Source: Pseudomonas svalbardensis
GTDB taxonomy: Bacteria; Pseudomonadota; Gammaproteobacteria; Pseudomonadales; Pseudomonadaceae
NCBI RefSeq assembly: GCF_030053115.1
Contig: NZ_CP125619.1
Coordinates: forward strand, 4,537,501 to 4,601,500
Direction: 5' to 3'
Length of the DNA stretch: 64,000 nt
Each line of letters starts with the position of its first letter. Position 1 is the stretch's first letter. Below, piece by piece: positions 9,831-18,296 of this stretch. Both the position numbers and the translations under genes were made by a program. The notes under the pieces were generated by a model. The model saw only the letters and a program-made list of their open reading frames with translations, had not been told where the DNA came from and ran no database searches.

Positions 9831-9893
9831 ATCGCGAGCAGGCTCGCTCCCACAGGAGTACGCGGTCACCTGTGGGAGCGAGCCTGCTCGCGA
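9831..9893. repeat. Inverted REP pair (REPIN-like)
   Basis: CATCGCGAGCAGGCTCGCTCCCACA and TGTGGGAGCGAGCCTGCTCGCGA face each other across a short spacer just after the M42 peptidase gene. Same family as the copies at 8466 and 37363. Confidence 0.88.
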
Positions 9894-9981
9894 ATACGCC
9901 AGATCAGACAACACAGAACCCCAGGCTAGCCGTCGTTGGTCATTCGCCGTAGCATCGCGCCATTGTTTAGCCGAGGTGCCC

Positions 9982-10209
9982 ATGCTGATCCCCCACGACC
10001 AACTTGAAGTCGACACTCTCACCCGCCTGATCGAGGATTTCGTAACCCGCGACGGTACGGACAACGGTGATGACACGCCGCTGGAAACCCGTGTTCTGCG
10101 TGTCCGCCAGGCGTTGACCAAGGGCCAGGCGCTGATTGTCTTCGACCCGGAAAGCGAGCAATGCCAGTTGATGCTCAAACACGATGTGCCCAAGCACCTG
10201 TTCGACTGA
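9982..10209 (+). CDS. YheU family protein (UPF0270)
   Basis: A 75-residue protein of the YheU/UPF0270 family, function unknown. The N-terminus MLIPHDQLEVDTLTRLIEDFVTRDGTDNGD closely follows the family pattern MLIP...LxxLIExFVxREGTDYG. A longer in-frame extension exists upstream but runs through the REP pair and is not believable; the chosen ATG begins the conserved domain. It converges with the CsrA-like gene, leaving only five bases between the stop codons, and no terminator hairpin is apparent between them. Confidence 0.85.
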   Translation: MLIPHDQLEVDTLTRLIEDFVTRDGTDNGDDTPLETRVLRVRQALTKGQALIVFDPESEQCQLMLKHDVPKHLFD

Positions 10210-10214
10210 GGCCT

Positions 10215-10400
10215 TCAGCGCCCTTTGTTTTTTGCCCGTTTGGCCTGAATGCGGTCGTAGACCTCCGCCCGGTGCACGCTGACGTTCTGCGGCGCTTCGA
10301 CACCGAAGCGCACAGTGTTGCCGTTGACCGCGACAATGCGCACGGAAATGTCGTCACCGATGGAAATCAATTCGCCCACAACGCGACTGAGTACAAGCAT
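10215..10400 (-). CDS. csrA: CsrA/RsmA-family post-transcriptional regulator (RsmI-like)
   Basis: Small RNA-binding translational regulator of the CsrA family, 61 residues. MLVLSRVVGELISIGDDI is the first beta-strand region and VHRAEVYDRIQ the C-terminal helix; the RNA-binding arginine of VHR is kept. It is clearly more divergent than RsmA/RsmE (MLILTRxVGE...), with VSRVVGEL and FGVEAP in place of IGVNAP, and looks like the third Pseudomonas paralogue, RsmI. The start at MLVL was chosen because AAGGA is nine bases upstream; an ATG three codons earlier abuts the ribosome site directly. It would bind GGA-containing leaders and be titrated by Rsm sRNAs. Confidence 0.85.
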   Translation of the reverse strand: MLVLSRVVGELISIGDDISVRIVAVNGNTVRFGVEAPQNVSVHRAEVYDRIQAKRAKNKGR

Positions 10401-10553
10401 GACATTCATCCTTCAGGGTTATCGGACCCTGAAGATGCCTTGCGTGCAGCAGCTCTTCAATGCGCTGGCAGACAATCAGGCCCACCCTACAGCGCAGGAC
10501 GAACGCTTCCTAAGGAAACGTCTGACAAATCCATTGATTGAAGGACCGATCCT

Positions 10554-10886
10554 TCAGGAGGCGGAGAAACGCGGCCCGAAAAGGATGACGCTGGCCCCGA
10601 TCACACACAGCGCCACGCCGAGCCAGTCCGAACCCAGCGGGCGAATCCGCTCGACCACCGCCAGCCAGCCGATCGACGCGATGATGTAGATGCCACCGTA
10701 CGCGGCATAGGCGCGGCCGGCGTAAGTCGCTTCGATGCGGGTCAGCAGCAGCGCGAACAAGGTCAGACTGAGCAGAGCCGGCACGACCCACCAGGCGCTT
10801 TTACCCTGGCGCAGCCACATCCAGAAGGCAAAGCAGCCAGCGATTTCAAACAGCGCGGCGAGAAAAAACCACAGGTAATTGAGCAT
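10554..10886 (-). CDS. YnfA family inner-membrane protein (UPF0060)
   Basis: A 110-residue, almost wholly hydrophobic protein with four predicted membrane helices, starting [26 protein letters not shown]. The pattern FEIxGC...W and [16 protein letters not shown] is characteristic of the YnfA/UPF0060 family, which resembles small multidrug resistance transporters. The transported substrate, if any, is unknown. It is followed on the same strand, after about 150 bases, by the CsrA-like gene. Confidence 0.88.
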   Translation of the reverse strand: MLNYLWFFLAALFEIAGCFAFWMWLRQGKSAWWVVPALLSLTLFALLLTRIEATYAGRAYAAYGGIYIIASIGWLAVVERIRPLGSDWLGVALCVIGASVILFGPRFSAS

Positions 10887-10950
10887 GCAAACGTCTCACG
10901 AGGATGGCCGATGGCGGCCACCCTAACGACGGTGTTGCGTACGGGCAAGT

Positions 10951-11766
10951 TCAGCCTGCGGTTTGTTTGGCCTTGGCGCGCATTTTGTCGGCCATGGCGG
11001 TCATTTCGTCGTAGAGCAATTGCGGATTCTTCTGCTTGAGCGCCCAGGCCATGCGGCCCTGTTCGTGGGGCAGAATCATGAATTCGCCGGCGGCGACGTG
11101 CTGATAGATGTAATCGGCAATGTCGGCCGCGGTGATCGGCGAACTTTCCAGCAACTTGCCGACCTGGGCTTTCATGGCCGGCGTCGGGCCACGAAACGAG
11201 TCCAGCAGGTTGGTCTGGAAGAAGGACGGGCACACCACATGCACGCCGATTTCCTGCTGCGCCAGCTCGACCAGCAGGCTTTCGGACAACGCCACCACGC
11301 CAGCCTTAGCCACGTTGTAGTTGCTCATGGCCGGACCTTGCATCAGGGCGGCCATCGACGCGATGTTGATGATTTTTCCTTTGCTTTTTTCCAGCAGCGG
11401 CAGGAAGGCCTTGCAGCCCTTGACCACGCCCATCAGGTTGATCGCGATCTGCCAGTCCCAGTCTTCCAGGGACAGTTCACTGAAGAACCCGCCCGAGGCA
11501 ACGCCGGCGTTGTTGACGATGACATCGATGCCACCAAGTTTCTCGTCGCAGGCTTGGGCGAAAGCGGTCAGCTGGCTGTAATCGCGCACGTCGCAACGCT
11601 GGATAAAACCGTCGCCGCCGGCTTCGCGAACCAGTTTCAAGGTTTCCTGCAGACCGGGTTCGCTGACATCCGACAAGGCCAGCTGCCAGCCTTCACGCGC
11701 CCAGCGCAGCGCGATTTCGCGACCTAAGCCCGAGCCCGCACCAGTGATCATCATGCGATTTTGCAT
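10951..11766 (-). CDS. SDR family oxidoreductase
   Basis: Classical short-chain dehydrogenase/reductase of 271 residues, substrate unknown. It has the Rossmann motif TGAGSGLG close to the N-terminus, NNAG near residue 87, and the Ser / YxxxK catalytic set in NIASMAALMQGPAMSNYNVAK. The start MQNRMMITG was chosen because the longer frame upstream lacks SDR homology. The C-terminal tail (MADKMRAKAKQTAG) is basic. It is divergent from the small DUF3309 gene, with a 286-base AT-rich promoter region between them. Confidence 0.85.
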   Translation of the reverse strand: MQNRMMITGAGSGLGREIALRWAREGWQLALSDVSEPGLQETLKLVREAGGDGFIQRCDVRDYSQLTAFAQACDEKLGGIDVIVNNAGVASGGFFSELSLEDWDWQIAINLMGVVKGCKAFLPLLEKSKGKIINIASMAALMQGPAMSNYNVAKAGVVALSESLLVELAQQEIGVHVVCPSFFQTNLLDSFRGPTPAMKAQVGKLLESSPITAADIADYIYQHVAAGEFMILPHEQGRMAWALKQKNPQLLYDEMTAMADKMRAKAKQTAG

Positions 11767-12052
11767 AGCAAACAGCCTTGTTGTTCCGGGGAAGATGCAT
11801 CGAGTGTAGCGAAGGACAATGCCCGACCCACGCTCCATCAGATTGCTGAATGGCCCGAGCAAACCGTGGCAGCGCCTGAACCAACTAGACTCATTAAAAA
11901 CGAAATAAGCCTTTCTTCGAAAAACATTAAAAAAACTTGGAATTTTCTTTCATGCGCGACAGTCGGATTTTGTAAGCAGCCCGGCTTTATAGCCTCCCGG
12001 CTGACAATTAAACGCCAGGTAATTCCAGAACACTTCCAACAAGGAAATAGAC

Positions 12053-12205
12053 ATGGGCACAATTCTTATCGTAATCCTGATCCTGTTACTGGTGGGTGGT
12101 TTGCCAGTGTTCCCGCACTCCAGAAGTTGGGGTTATGGCCCGTCGGGGATCATCGGCGTCGTGTTGGTGGTGCTGTTGATACTGCTGTTGCTCGGCAAGA
12201 TTTAA
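12053..12205 (+). CDS. DUF3309 family small membrane protein
   Basis: A 50-residue protein, MGTILIVILILLLVGG at the N-terminus, then a short loop with PHSRSWGYGPSG, then VVLLILLLLGKI. This two-helix hairpin with an aromatic/glycine loop is the DUF3309 pattern, common in Proteobacteria and of unknown role; members are often stress-induced. AAGGA precedes the ATG by seven bases, and the gene is closed by a strong hairpin terminator directly downstream. Confidence 0.85.
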   Translation: MGTILIVILILLLVGGLPVFPHSRSWGYGPSGIIGVVLVVLLILLLLGKI

Positions 12206-12221
12206 AGGTTTAACAGGCAAA

Positions 12222-12253
12222 AAAAAGAGGCCCTTTTCAAGGGCCTCTTTTTT
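12222..12253. terminator. Bidirectional rho-independent terminator
   Basis: AAAAAGAGGCCCTT and AAGGGCCTCTTTTTT form a long perfect stem with a tiny loop and T-runs on both strands. It serves the DUF3309 gene on the plus strand and the convergent LTA-synthase-like gene on the minus strand. Confidence 0.92.
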
Positions 12254-12266
12254 ATTGCATCAAGAC

Positions 12267-14360
12267 TTAGTCAGGCTTGCCGTCAACCACACCGGCGGTG
12301 TTGTCGATCAGGCCCTTGGTCGCCGTTTGCAGGAACGCTTCGAGCTTGAGCTTCAGCTCAGCGGTACGCGGTGCATCCGCAACGATCTCGGCGTGAGGTG
12401 TCGCGCCCAGTTCGTACTGGTACATCTTCGGCGCCATTTCCTTTTCCTTCGGCAGCACCAGAATCTGATCAGCCGTGATGATGGCGGTGGTCTGCTCGCT
12501 ACCCGACGGTTTGATCACGCCAAAACCGGTGTCGCCTTCAGGCAGGTTGAGCAAATCGCGGCCCCAGCACTGATGACGCACTTCGCCACCAATACGGCCC
12601 ATGATGGTCGGCACTATGTCGATCTGCGTGCCCACGGTATGGTCACGCTCGCCGAACTTTTCCTGGATGCCCGGTGCGATCATCAGCATCGGCACGTTGA
12701 AGCGGCCCAGGTCCATTTCGGTGATCTGACGCTCGTTGCCAAAACCGTGGTCGCCGACGATCACAAACAGGGTTTCCTTGAAATACGGCTCCTTGCGGGC
12801 CTTTTCAAAGAACTGGCCCAGCGCCCAGTCCGCATAGCGCATGGCAGTCAAATGCTCGTTCAGACTACCGCGATCGGTCACGCGCTCAACCGGCAATGGT
12901 GTCGGCAAGGCGTATGGCGTGTGGTTGGACAGGGTTTGCAGCAACGCATAGAACGGCTTGCCGTTTTCCCGCGCCTTGAGCTCTACCAGACCACGGTCGA
13001 ACATGTCCTGGTCGGACACGCCCCAGGTCGGATCGGAGAACACCGGGTTCACGAAGTCGTTACGACCAATGAAGTTGGTCATGCCCTGGTTGCTGAAGAA
13101 ACCCGACTGGTTATCCCAAGCGAAGTCGCCGTTGTAGACGTACACGTCGTCATAGTCACGGGCACTGAGCAATTGCGGCAGGCCGGACAACTTGTGGCTG
13201 CCTTCCGGCGTCTGCATCAGGTATTCGAAACCTGGCAGGTTCGGGAAGCACGCCATGGTGGCGAACATACCCTGGTGGGTATGGGTCCCGTTGGAGAAGA
13301 AGCGGTCGAACATCAGGCCTTCCTTCGACAGTTTGTCGAGGTACGGCGTGATGTTACCCGGTGCACCCAAGGCGCCCACCGAGTGACCGGCCATGCTTTC
13401 CATTAGGATCACGACGACGTTCTTGATCGGCAGGGTCTTGTCAGCCGGCGGCGTGTAGTCGCGACGCACGGCTGCGGTTTCGGCATCCACCAGTTTGTCG
13501 TCCGCCATCACCAGCATGTCACGCACGATTTTCTGCGCTTCAGGCTGTGGCAGGGTGGCCTTCCATATGTTGTCGCGATTTTCGGACATCCGGCTCTTGG
13601 CCGCGGCGACCAGCGACAAGGTGCCGTTGAGGCCCAACTGGTTGGCGAAGTTCGAGTCGGTGGTGTAGACGTCACCCCAGCGCATTGGCGGGCCCTGACG
13701 CAGAGTGCCACGAGCGGCGACCACGCAGACCAGCAGGCAGACGACAAACACCGCGATGCGTGAGTACCACGGGGCGACTTGGCGCGTGCCGATGCTGCCG
13801 CCGCTGAAGGGGCCACGAGGCCGGGTGGCGCGGTCGGCGCCCTTGAACGCCAGAGTCAGGATCAACGTGCCCACGGCCCAGGCCAGCAGGTAGCGAACCA
13901 CCGGGAAACCGTACCAGAGCATGCTCATCACGGTTTTCGGGTCTTCCTTTACATATTGGAAGACCAGGCCGTTGAGGCGCTGGTGGAACTCGCGGTAGAA
14001 GTCCATCTCCATCAGGCCCAGGAACAGCGCGATGCTCGAGGCAATGGTCAGCCAGAAACGGAAGAATCCGCGTGCGGCCATGGCTCGGGCGCTGAACAGC
14101 GCCAGCAGCAATGGAATGCAGAGGTATACCACCAGGCGCAGGTCGAAACGCAGACCGTTAGCGAACGCTTCGAGAAAGGTCGAGGCCGGGGTGTCGAGGA
14201 TCATCTCGCGGTTGTAAACCAGCAGCGCAACGCGCAGCAGGCTGAACATGACCATCATGACCAGGGCACACAGCAGTGTGTAGGCCAGATGCGATTTGAC
14301 GGTCGGTTGCAGCAGGCGACTAGAAGCTCGCTGCTGACTCAGGGCGTCCGGGTTTGCCAT
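12267..14360 (-). CDS. LTA synthase family protein (membrane sulfatase / phosphoglycerol transferase)
   Basis: A 697-residue membrane enzyme of the alkaline-phosphatase superfamily. About five N-terminal membrane helices (residues 25-215) are followed by a periplasmic sulfatase-fold domain. Catalytic features are VVVILMESMAGH (metal-binding Glu), SNGTHTHQGMFATMACFPNLP, carrying the probable Thr nucleophile, and IVGDHGFGNE, with the Asp-His metal ligands. Family members transfer phosphoglycerol or phosphoethanolamine head groups to glycans or lipids; the exact acceptor here is unknown, perhaps periplasmic glucan modification as in OpgB. It is monocistronic, closed by the bidirectional terminator. 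Confidence 0.88.
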   Translation of the reverse strand: MANPDALSQQRASSRLLQPTVKSHLAYTLLCALVMMVMFSLLRVALLVYNREMILDTPASTFLEAFANGLRFDLRLVVYLCIPLLLALFSARAMAARGFFRFWLTIASSIALFLGLMEMDFYREFHQRLNGLVFQYVKEDPKTVMSMLWYGFPVVRYLLAWAVGTLILTLAFKGADRATRPRGPFSGGSIGTRQVAPWYSRIAVFVVCLLVCVVAARGTLRQGPPMRWGDVYTTDSNFANQLGLNGTLSLVAAAKSRMSENRDNIWKATLPQPEAQKIVRDMLVMADDKLVDAETAAVRRDYTPPADKTLPIKNVVVILMESMAGHSVGALGAPGNITPYLDKLSKEGLMFDRFFSNGTHTHQGMFATMACFPNLPGFEYLMQTPEGSHKLSGLPQLLSARDYDDVYVYNGDFAWDNQSGFFSNQGMTNFIGRNDFVNPVFSDPTWGVSDQDMFDRGLVELKARENGKPFYALLQTLSNHTPYALPTPLPVERVTDRGSLNEHLTAMRYADWALGQFFEKARKEPYFKETLFVIVGDHGFGNERQITEMDLGRFNVPMLMIAPGIQEKFGERDHTVGTQIDIVPTIMGRIGGEVRHQCWGRDLLNLPEGDTGFGVIKPSGSEQTTAIITADQILVLPKEKEMAPKMYQYELGATPHAEIVADAPRTAELKLKLEAFLQTATKGLIDNTAGVVDGKPD

Positions 14361-14700
14361 GTCGTTTTAGGACCCATTGGAAGTTGAAGTTTCAAAAATA
14401 CAGCGGCGCCTTGCCCTCTGTTGGCCAGTACTCGGCCCCGGGACTTGCGCGGTGCGCAAATGTTGCACGATCACCCGCGGCATTGCCATTGATTACTGCC
14501 CGGCATGTTTGGCGCGGGCGAATTGTCTTGGAGGCTTTGTGAAAATTTCGTGCAACGCGATATCCGGAAACAAAATAAAGGCCCCTGCTCCTGATGTCCT
14601 TTAGTTCGGGGGGATGTTCGGTTCTGTGGTGATGGCGGCTCAAGTCGGGCCAAACTTGCGCTTGCTCGGTGAGGTTCAAGACGGTATTTACAGGGAAATG
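14361..14700. other. Gene-free stretch upstream of the LTA-synthase-like gene
   Basis: No protein gene with a credible ribosome site was found. The part nearest the membrane sulfatase presumably holds its promoter (reading leftward). The remainder leads into the structured repeat to the right. Confidence 0.5.
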
Positions 14701-15020
14701 CGTTCACTTGAAGCCAGGCCGGCCGGTAGGCCGCCTCGCTTAGGCGTTTGCGGTGCACGCCCCCTCGGGAGGCCGAGCGCAGGTTCTGCGCAGTGGGCAA
14801 CCCGGCATGGATGCCGGGTTAGCCGCCCCCGGCCATGGATGGCCGATGGCGGCGGGCCCACGGAGCAGGACCGGAGTGAGGGCATGCCGAGCCTAGGCGA
14901 GGCACCGAACGAAAGGGGCAGGAACCCTTTGGTTACTTTGGGGTTCTTTTCCAAAGTGACCTGCCGTAAGGGCGGAACCCTAAGCAGCCGTTACCGCAGA
15001 AACGGATATGTACCCCAATC
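14700..15020. repeat. Structured intergenic repeat with several strong hairpins
   Basis: GC-rich block of about 320 bases packed with inverted repeats. At 14799-14820, AACCCGGCAT and ATGCCGGGTT form a perfect 10-bp stem. At 14931-14961, GGTTACTTTGG pairs with CCAAAGTGACC with one wobble. Smaller stems include CGCAG/CTGCG near 14780. Phrases such as CCAAAGTGACCTGCCGTAAGGGCGG resemble a sequence dispersed in P. fluorescens-group genomes, from general familiarity rather than a search. Open frames across it have no coding character. It may be a non-coding RNA or a mobile palindromic element. Confidence 0.6.
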
Positions 15021-15035
15021 AAAAGAGCGCCGCAG

Positions 15036-15641
15036 TTACTTCTCGGCGCGTTCTTTCAGGGCTTTCAAGGTATTGAACGGCGCATCAACCACAAACTTGT
15101 TGGCGACCATCGACGGTATGCTACCGCCCGGCTCGGTGTGCACCTGATAGGTCACTTCGATCTGATCGCCCTTGGGCACGAACTTCCAGAAACCGTCGAC
15201 CTTGGTAACCCGCACAAAGCCTTTTTCTTCAGGAATGTACTTCGGCACACCTTCGAGTTTGCGGGTCAGGCTGCCATCAGCCCCCTCGACAGTGGTCACA
15301 TGCAGCACCGAATCACGCGCGGTAACCGGCCAAGGAGTATTGAACTGAGTGTAGCTCCAGCTCTGATCACCTTCATGTTTGAGCAATTTCTGAGTCTTGC
15401 ATTCGTGAATCCAGGCGCAGGCCCCCGGCACGTCTTCCTGCAAAGCTCGCAGTTTGGCCACGGTGGTCTTCATCAGCGTGACACCACGGTAGGCCTTGTA
15501 ATCGGAGCCGGCCACCTCGCTCAAGGAGATCTTGATGCCGTCCTGTTCCTTGGCGACTTTCCAGTCTTCGGCCTGAGCAGCCGTGGTGGCGAGCATTACC
15601 GTCAAACCACACAGCACAGCCATACGTTGCAGCGAACCCAT
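15036..15641 (-). CDS. Secreted START domain-containing protein
   Basis: A 201-residue exported protein with a START lipid-binding fold. The signal peptide is MGSLQRMAVLCGLTVMLATTAAQA, with probable cleavage after AQA, followed by EDWKVAKEQDGIKISLSEVAGSDYKAYRG. The START-type segments CAWIHECKTQKLLK, WPVTARDSVLHVTTV and GFWKFVPKGDQIEVTYQVHTEPGGSIPSMVANKFV are evident. The start was taken at MGSLQ because AAGGA lies nine bases upstream; an earlier ATG would add residues ahead of the signal peptide. The ligand is unknown; family members bind lipids or hydrophobic compounds in the periplasm. Confidence 0.87.
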   Translation of the reverse strand: MGSLQRMAVLCGLTVMLATTAAQAEDWKVAKEQDGIKISLSEVAGSDYKAYRGVTLMKTTVAKLRALQEDVPGACAWIHECKTQKLLKHEGDQSWSYTQFNTPWPVTARDSVLHVTTVEGADGSLTRKLEGVPKYIPEEKGFVRVTKVDGFWKFVPKGDQIEVTYQVHTEPGGSIPSMVANKFVVDAPFNTLKALKERAEK

Positions 15642-15682
15642 AGTCTTATTCCTTATTGTTGAAGATCCGTTCGTTGAACACA

Positions 15683-15937
15683 TCACGCCGCCGTCATTTG
15701 CTCCCACCAACCCAACAATTTGATCGCTTCGTCACTGCTGCTTCCGCAGACTTCGATGTCGGCTTCGAACGCCAAACACACTGCAGGACGTTCCGGTTGG
15801 CCGAAAATGCCGCACAGGTTATCGACAGAGAGTTGTACGCAACGTTCTCCGGCGGGCTTGCCATTGGGCATGCCAGGAATCGGTGAACTGATGGAAGGGG
15901 CAATGCAACAGGCGCCACAGCCTTCACGGCATTTCAT
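15683..15937 (-). CDS. YkgJ family cysteine cluster protein
   Basis: An 84-residue protein beginning MKCREGCGACCIAP, the CxxxCxxCC signature of the YkgJ/UPF0153 family, thought to bind zinc or an iron-sulphur cluster. Further cysteines occur in GERCVQLSVDNLCGIF and RPAVCLAF. The function is unknown. It lies 41 bases ahead of the START-domain gene on the same strand, so the two may be co-transcribed. Confidence 0.87.
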   Translation of the reverse strand: MKCREGCGACCIAPSISSPIPGMPNGKPAGERCVQLSVDNLCGIFGQPERPAVCLAFEADIEVCGSSSDEAIKLLGWWEQMTAA

Positions 15938-16099
15938 GACGACGAGCTCCTCGACGGGCGATGTGTTAAAGGACGTGGCACAGAGTAACCGCTAAAACGC
16001 TTGTTTAAAATTGTCTGGGCCCGGGTTTTTCGCTTAAACGAGCGTGACTGACCAGTCTCCGACAAAGCGTCTGGCCAGCGGGTCACGGACGGGAAGAAA

Positions 16100-16567
16100 T
16101 TATCGTTTGAACTCGAATTCCAGGGCTGCGCCTTCGACTTCATGACGCTCTTCGTTGCGCAGTTGCAACTGCATTTCGTTGCTGATCAGCCTCCCGTTGA
16201 GCTGAAACGGACCAGCCTTGTCACCAAACATTTGCGGCAATAGTGCATCGTGCCGTGGCAACGCTACCGTACCGAGCGGTTTCAGCTCCTCGGCCATGTC
16301 TTGGGGCAGGCTTAAATCCAGGTCGGCCGAAGGAAGCTCGGTTTTCGCGATCTCACTGGCGGATTTGGACTTGGAGGCAATCGGCGGTCGCTTTTTCACC
16401 TTGGCCGCTTTCTTTTTGACCGGCGCAGCTTTCTTGACCGGTGCCGGTTTTTTCGCGGTGGCGCTTGCTGCCGGTTTTTCTTGAACGGAAGCCGCCAATA
16501 CGCCTTCGGCCTGGAAGGTCATCAGCAGGCAGATCGATAGCCAGACGGCGGGAAAAATCGGCTTCAT
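16100..16567 (-). CDS. Secreted Lys/Ala/Pro-rich hypothetical protein
   Basis: A 155-residue unknown protein. The N-terminus MKPIFPAVWLSICLLMTFQAEGVLAA is a signal peptide, cleaved probably after VLA. It is followed by a low-complexity basic linker (residues about 30-60, KKPAPVKKAAPVKKKAAKVKKRPP) and then a folded-looking C-terminal part with LSLPQDMAEELKPLG and NGRLISNEMQLQLRNEERHEVEGAALEFEFKR. The linker would suit binding to nucleic acid, peptidoglycan or anionic surface polymers. No family was recognised. The start is placed at the signal-peptide methionine rather than at an upstream ATG. Confidence 0.75.
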   Translation of the reverse strand: MKPIFPAVWLSICLLMTFQAEGVLAASVQEKPAASATAKKPAPVKKAAPVKKKAAKVKKRPPIASKSKSASEIAKTELPSADLDLSLPQDMAEELKPLGTVALPRHDALLPQMFGDKAGPFQLNGRLISNEMQLQLRNEERHEVEGAALEFEFKR

Positions 16568-16655
16568 GGAACCAACGGTACAAACGGCAGGAGTCCTATG
16601 CTCGCCTGTTGCACGCGACATGACAAGCTCGGGCAGGAATATCCTGCCCGCCCCC

Positions 16656-18095
16656 TCAAAAGCCGCCGACCATCTCCTGACAGAGCTGAGTGGCGAGCAT
16701 GCCCAAGGTCATCAATGCACGTTCGGCTTCACGGTTCCAGGGTGTGCCGCAGTTCAGCCGAATGCAGTGGTTGAACTGCTCGGTGTTACTGAAAATCAGC
16801 CCCGGCGCGATGCTGATGCCCTGCTGCAACGCACGAACGTGCAGCTCCTGCGTGTTGACCCGCCCCGGCAGGCTGACCCACAGAATGAAGCCGCCGGTCG
16901 GCCGGGTCATCTGTGTGCCTTCCGGGAAGTATTGCTGAACCGCCAGCTGGAAAGCGCTGAGGTTCTTGCGGTACTCCTGACGGATGTAGCGCAAATGCCG
17001 GTCGTAACCACCGTTCTCCAGGTACGCCGCAATGCCCATCTGCGTGACGCTGCAGGCTGAATGGGTGCTGAAGGTCTGCAAACGCTGGATTTCCTGCTGG
17101 TACTTGCCGGCAATCATCCAGCCGATCCGCACGCCCGGCGACAGGGTTTTGGAGAAGCTTGAGCAATAGATCACTCGATCCAGCCGATCGTAGGCTTTAA
17201 GTGATTTGGTGCGCCCCTGCTCGAACATCAGTTCGCCGTAGATATCGTCTTCCACAATCTGGATATCGAAATCCGAGGCCAGACGCAGCAGTTGCTTCTG
17301 CCGCTCTTCGGGCATGGTGCCGCCCAATGGATTGCTCAAACGAGTGGTCAGCACCAGCGCCTTGATCGACCACTGGTTGGCCGCCAGCTGCAAAGCTTCG
17401 AGGCTCATACCGGTGGCCGGATCGCTCGGAATCTCGATGACCTTGAGGCCCAGCAGGTCAGCCAGTTGCAGCAAACCGTAGTAGGTCGGCGATTCGGCGG
17501 CGATCAGGTCGCCCGGGCGAGTCAGCACACGCAGGGACATCTGCAACGCATCGACGCAGCCGTGGGTAATCACCACTTCCGACGGATCGACCACCACGCC
17601 GGCATCGCGCATGCGGATCGCCACTTGTCGGCGCAAGGGTTCGAAACCCGGGCTGAACATGTAGCTGAACGCCCGCGGGCTATGGAAACGGGTGACTTTG
17701 GCCAGTTGCTGATGCAGCGCCCGCACCGGCAGATAATCAACGCTCGGTACCGCCGCGCCCAAGGGAAACACACCCTCGCGGCGGGATTCGACCAGAACTT
17801 GTTGGATGATGCTGCTGCGAGTGACCAGACCTGGACGCTCGACCCGGGCGATGTCCGGTGTCGGCGCGGTCAGGGCCGGGGTCTGGTGCACGTAGTAACC
17901 GGACTGCGGCCGGGCGCGGATCAGCCCCTGATCCTCGAGGTTGGCGTAAGCCTGCAACACCGTCGCATGGCTGACGTTGAGCTGCGAGCTCATCTTGCGC
18001 ACCGAAGGCACGCGCTCCCCCGGTTGATAGACGCCACGGCGGATGTCTTCGGCCAGTTGTTGAGCAATACGTTGGTAGAGCAAGAGATTGGTCAT
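16656..18095 (-). CDS. MocR-type PLP-dependent regulator (GntR HTH + aminotransferase domain)
   Basis: A 479-residue MocR/PdxR-like transcription factor. The N-terminal GntR winged helix (residues 1-75: LLYQRIAQQLAEDIRRGVY, VPSVRKMSSQLNVSHATVLQAY) is joined to a class I aminotransferase fold. The PLP lysine motif SSFSKTLSPGVRIGW lies near residue 315 and the Asp motif VEDDIYGELMFE just before it. The domain usually senses PLP or an amino-acid-derived ligand rather than catalysing. No target gene is adjacent, apart from possible autoregulation through repeated GTACTG-type motifs upstream. It may regulate an amino-acid or vitamin B6 gene elsewhere. Confidence 0.9.
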   Translation of the reverse strand: MTNLLLYQRIAQQLAEDIRRGVYQPGERVPSVRKMSSQLNVSHATVLQAYANLEDQGLIRARPQSGYYVHQTPALTAPTPDIARVERPGLVTRSSIIQQVLVESRREGVFPLGAAVPSVDYLPVRALHQQLAKVTRFHSPRAFSYMFSPGFEPLRRQVAIRMRDAGVVVDPSEVVITHGCVDALQMSLRVLTRPGDLIAAESPTYYGLLQLADLLGLKVIEIPSDPATGMSLEALQLAANQWSIKALVLTTRLSNPLGGTMPEERQKQLLRLASDFDIQIVEDDIYGELMFEQGRTKSLKAYDRLDRVIYCSSFSKTLSPGVRIGWMIAGKYQQEIQRLQTFSTHSACSVTQMGIAAYLENGGYDRHLRYIRQEYRKNLSAFQLAVQQYFPEGTQMTRPTGGFILWVSLPGRVNTQELHVRALQQGISIAPGLIFSNTEQFNHCIRLNCGTPWNREAERALMTLGMLATQLCQEMVGGF

Positions 18096-18146
18096 GACGC
18101 AGCACTCGATTTCACGGGCATTTTATTCTTGTGTGAAACAATACCG

Positions 18147-18225
18147 GAACAGTTTAGAAGTGTACTGGGACAGTTGCCACAATAGTCGACCGTACAGTGC
18201 AGTGTCAGCAAAAACTGTACTGTTT
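18147..18225 (-). promoter_or_regulatory. Candidate MocR operator: repeated GTACTG/CAGTAC motifs
   Basis: Upstream of the MocR-type gene the motif TGTACTG (18161), CGTACAGTG (18191) and CTGTACTG (18215) recur at intervals of about 25-30 bases, with GAACAG and GGACAG variants nearby. Spaced repeats in such promoters are typical of GntR/MocR self-binding. This is an inference from repetition only. Confidence 0.4.
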
Positions 18226-18246
18226 TGTGAGTTGATTAGCAGGCGT

Positions 18247-18282
18247 AAAAAAACCCGGCGCTGACGTGCAGGCCGGGTTTTC
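18247..18282 (-). terminator. Rho-independent terminator of the OmpA operon
   Basis: Read on the minus strand, ACCCGGC pairs with GCCGGGT around an 11-base loop and is followed by a T-run, just after the ompA-like stop codon. Confidence 0.85.
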
Positions 18283-18296
18283 CAGTGACGCAGCCC

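Noticed and set aside
14614..15147. 177-codon frame through the structured repeat and into the START gene
   Set aside because: It crosses palindromic sequence, has biased composition and runs antisense into the end of a real gene.
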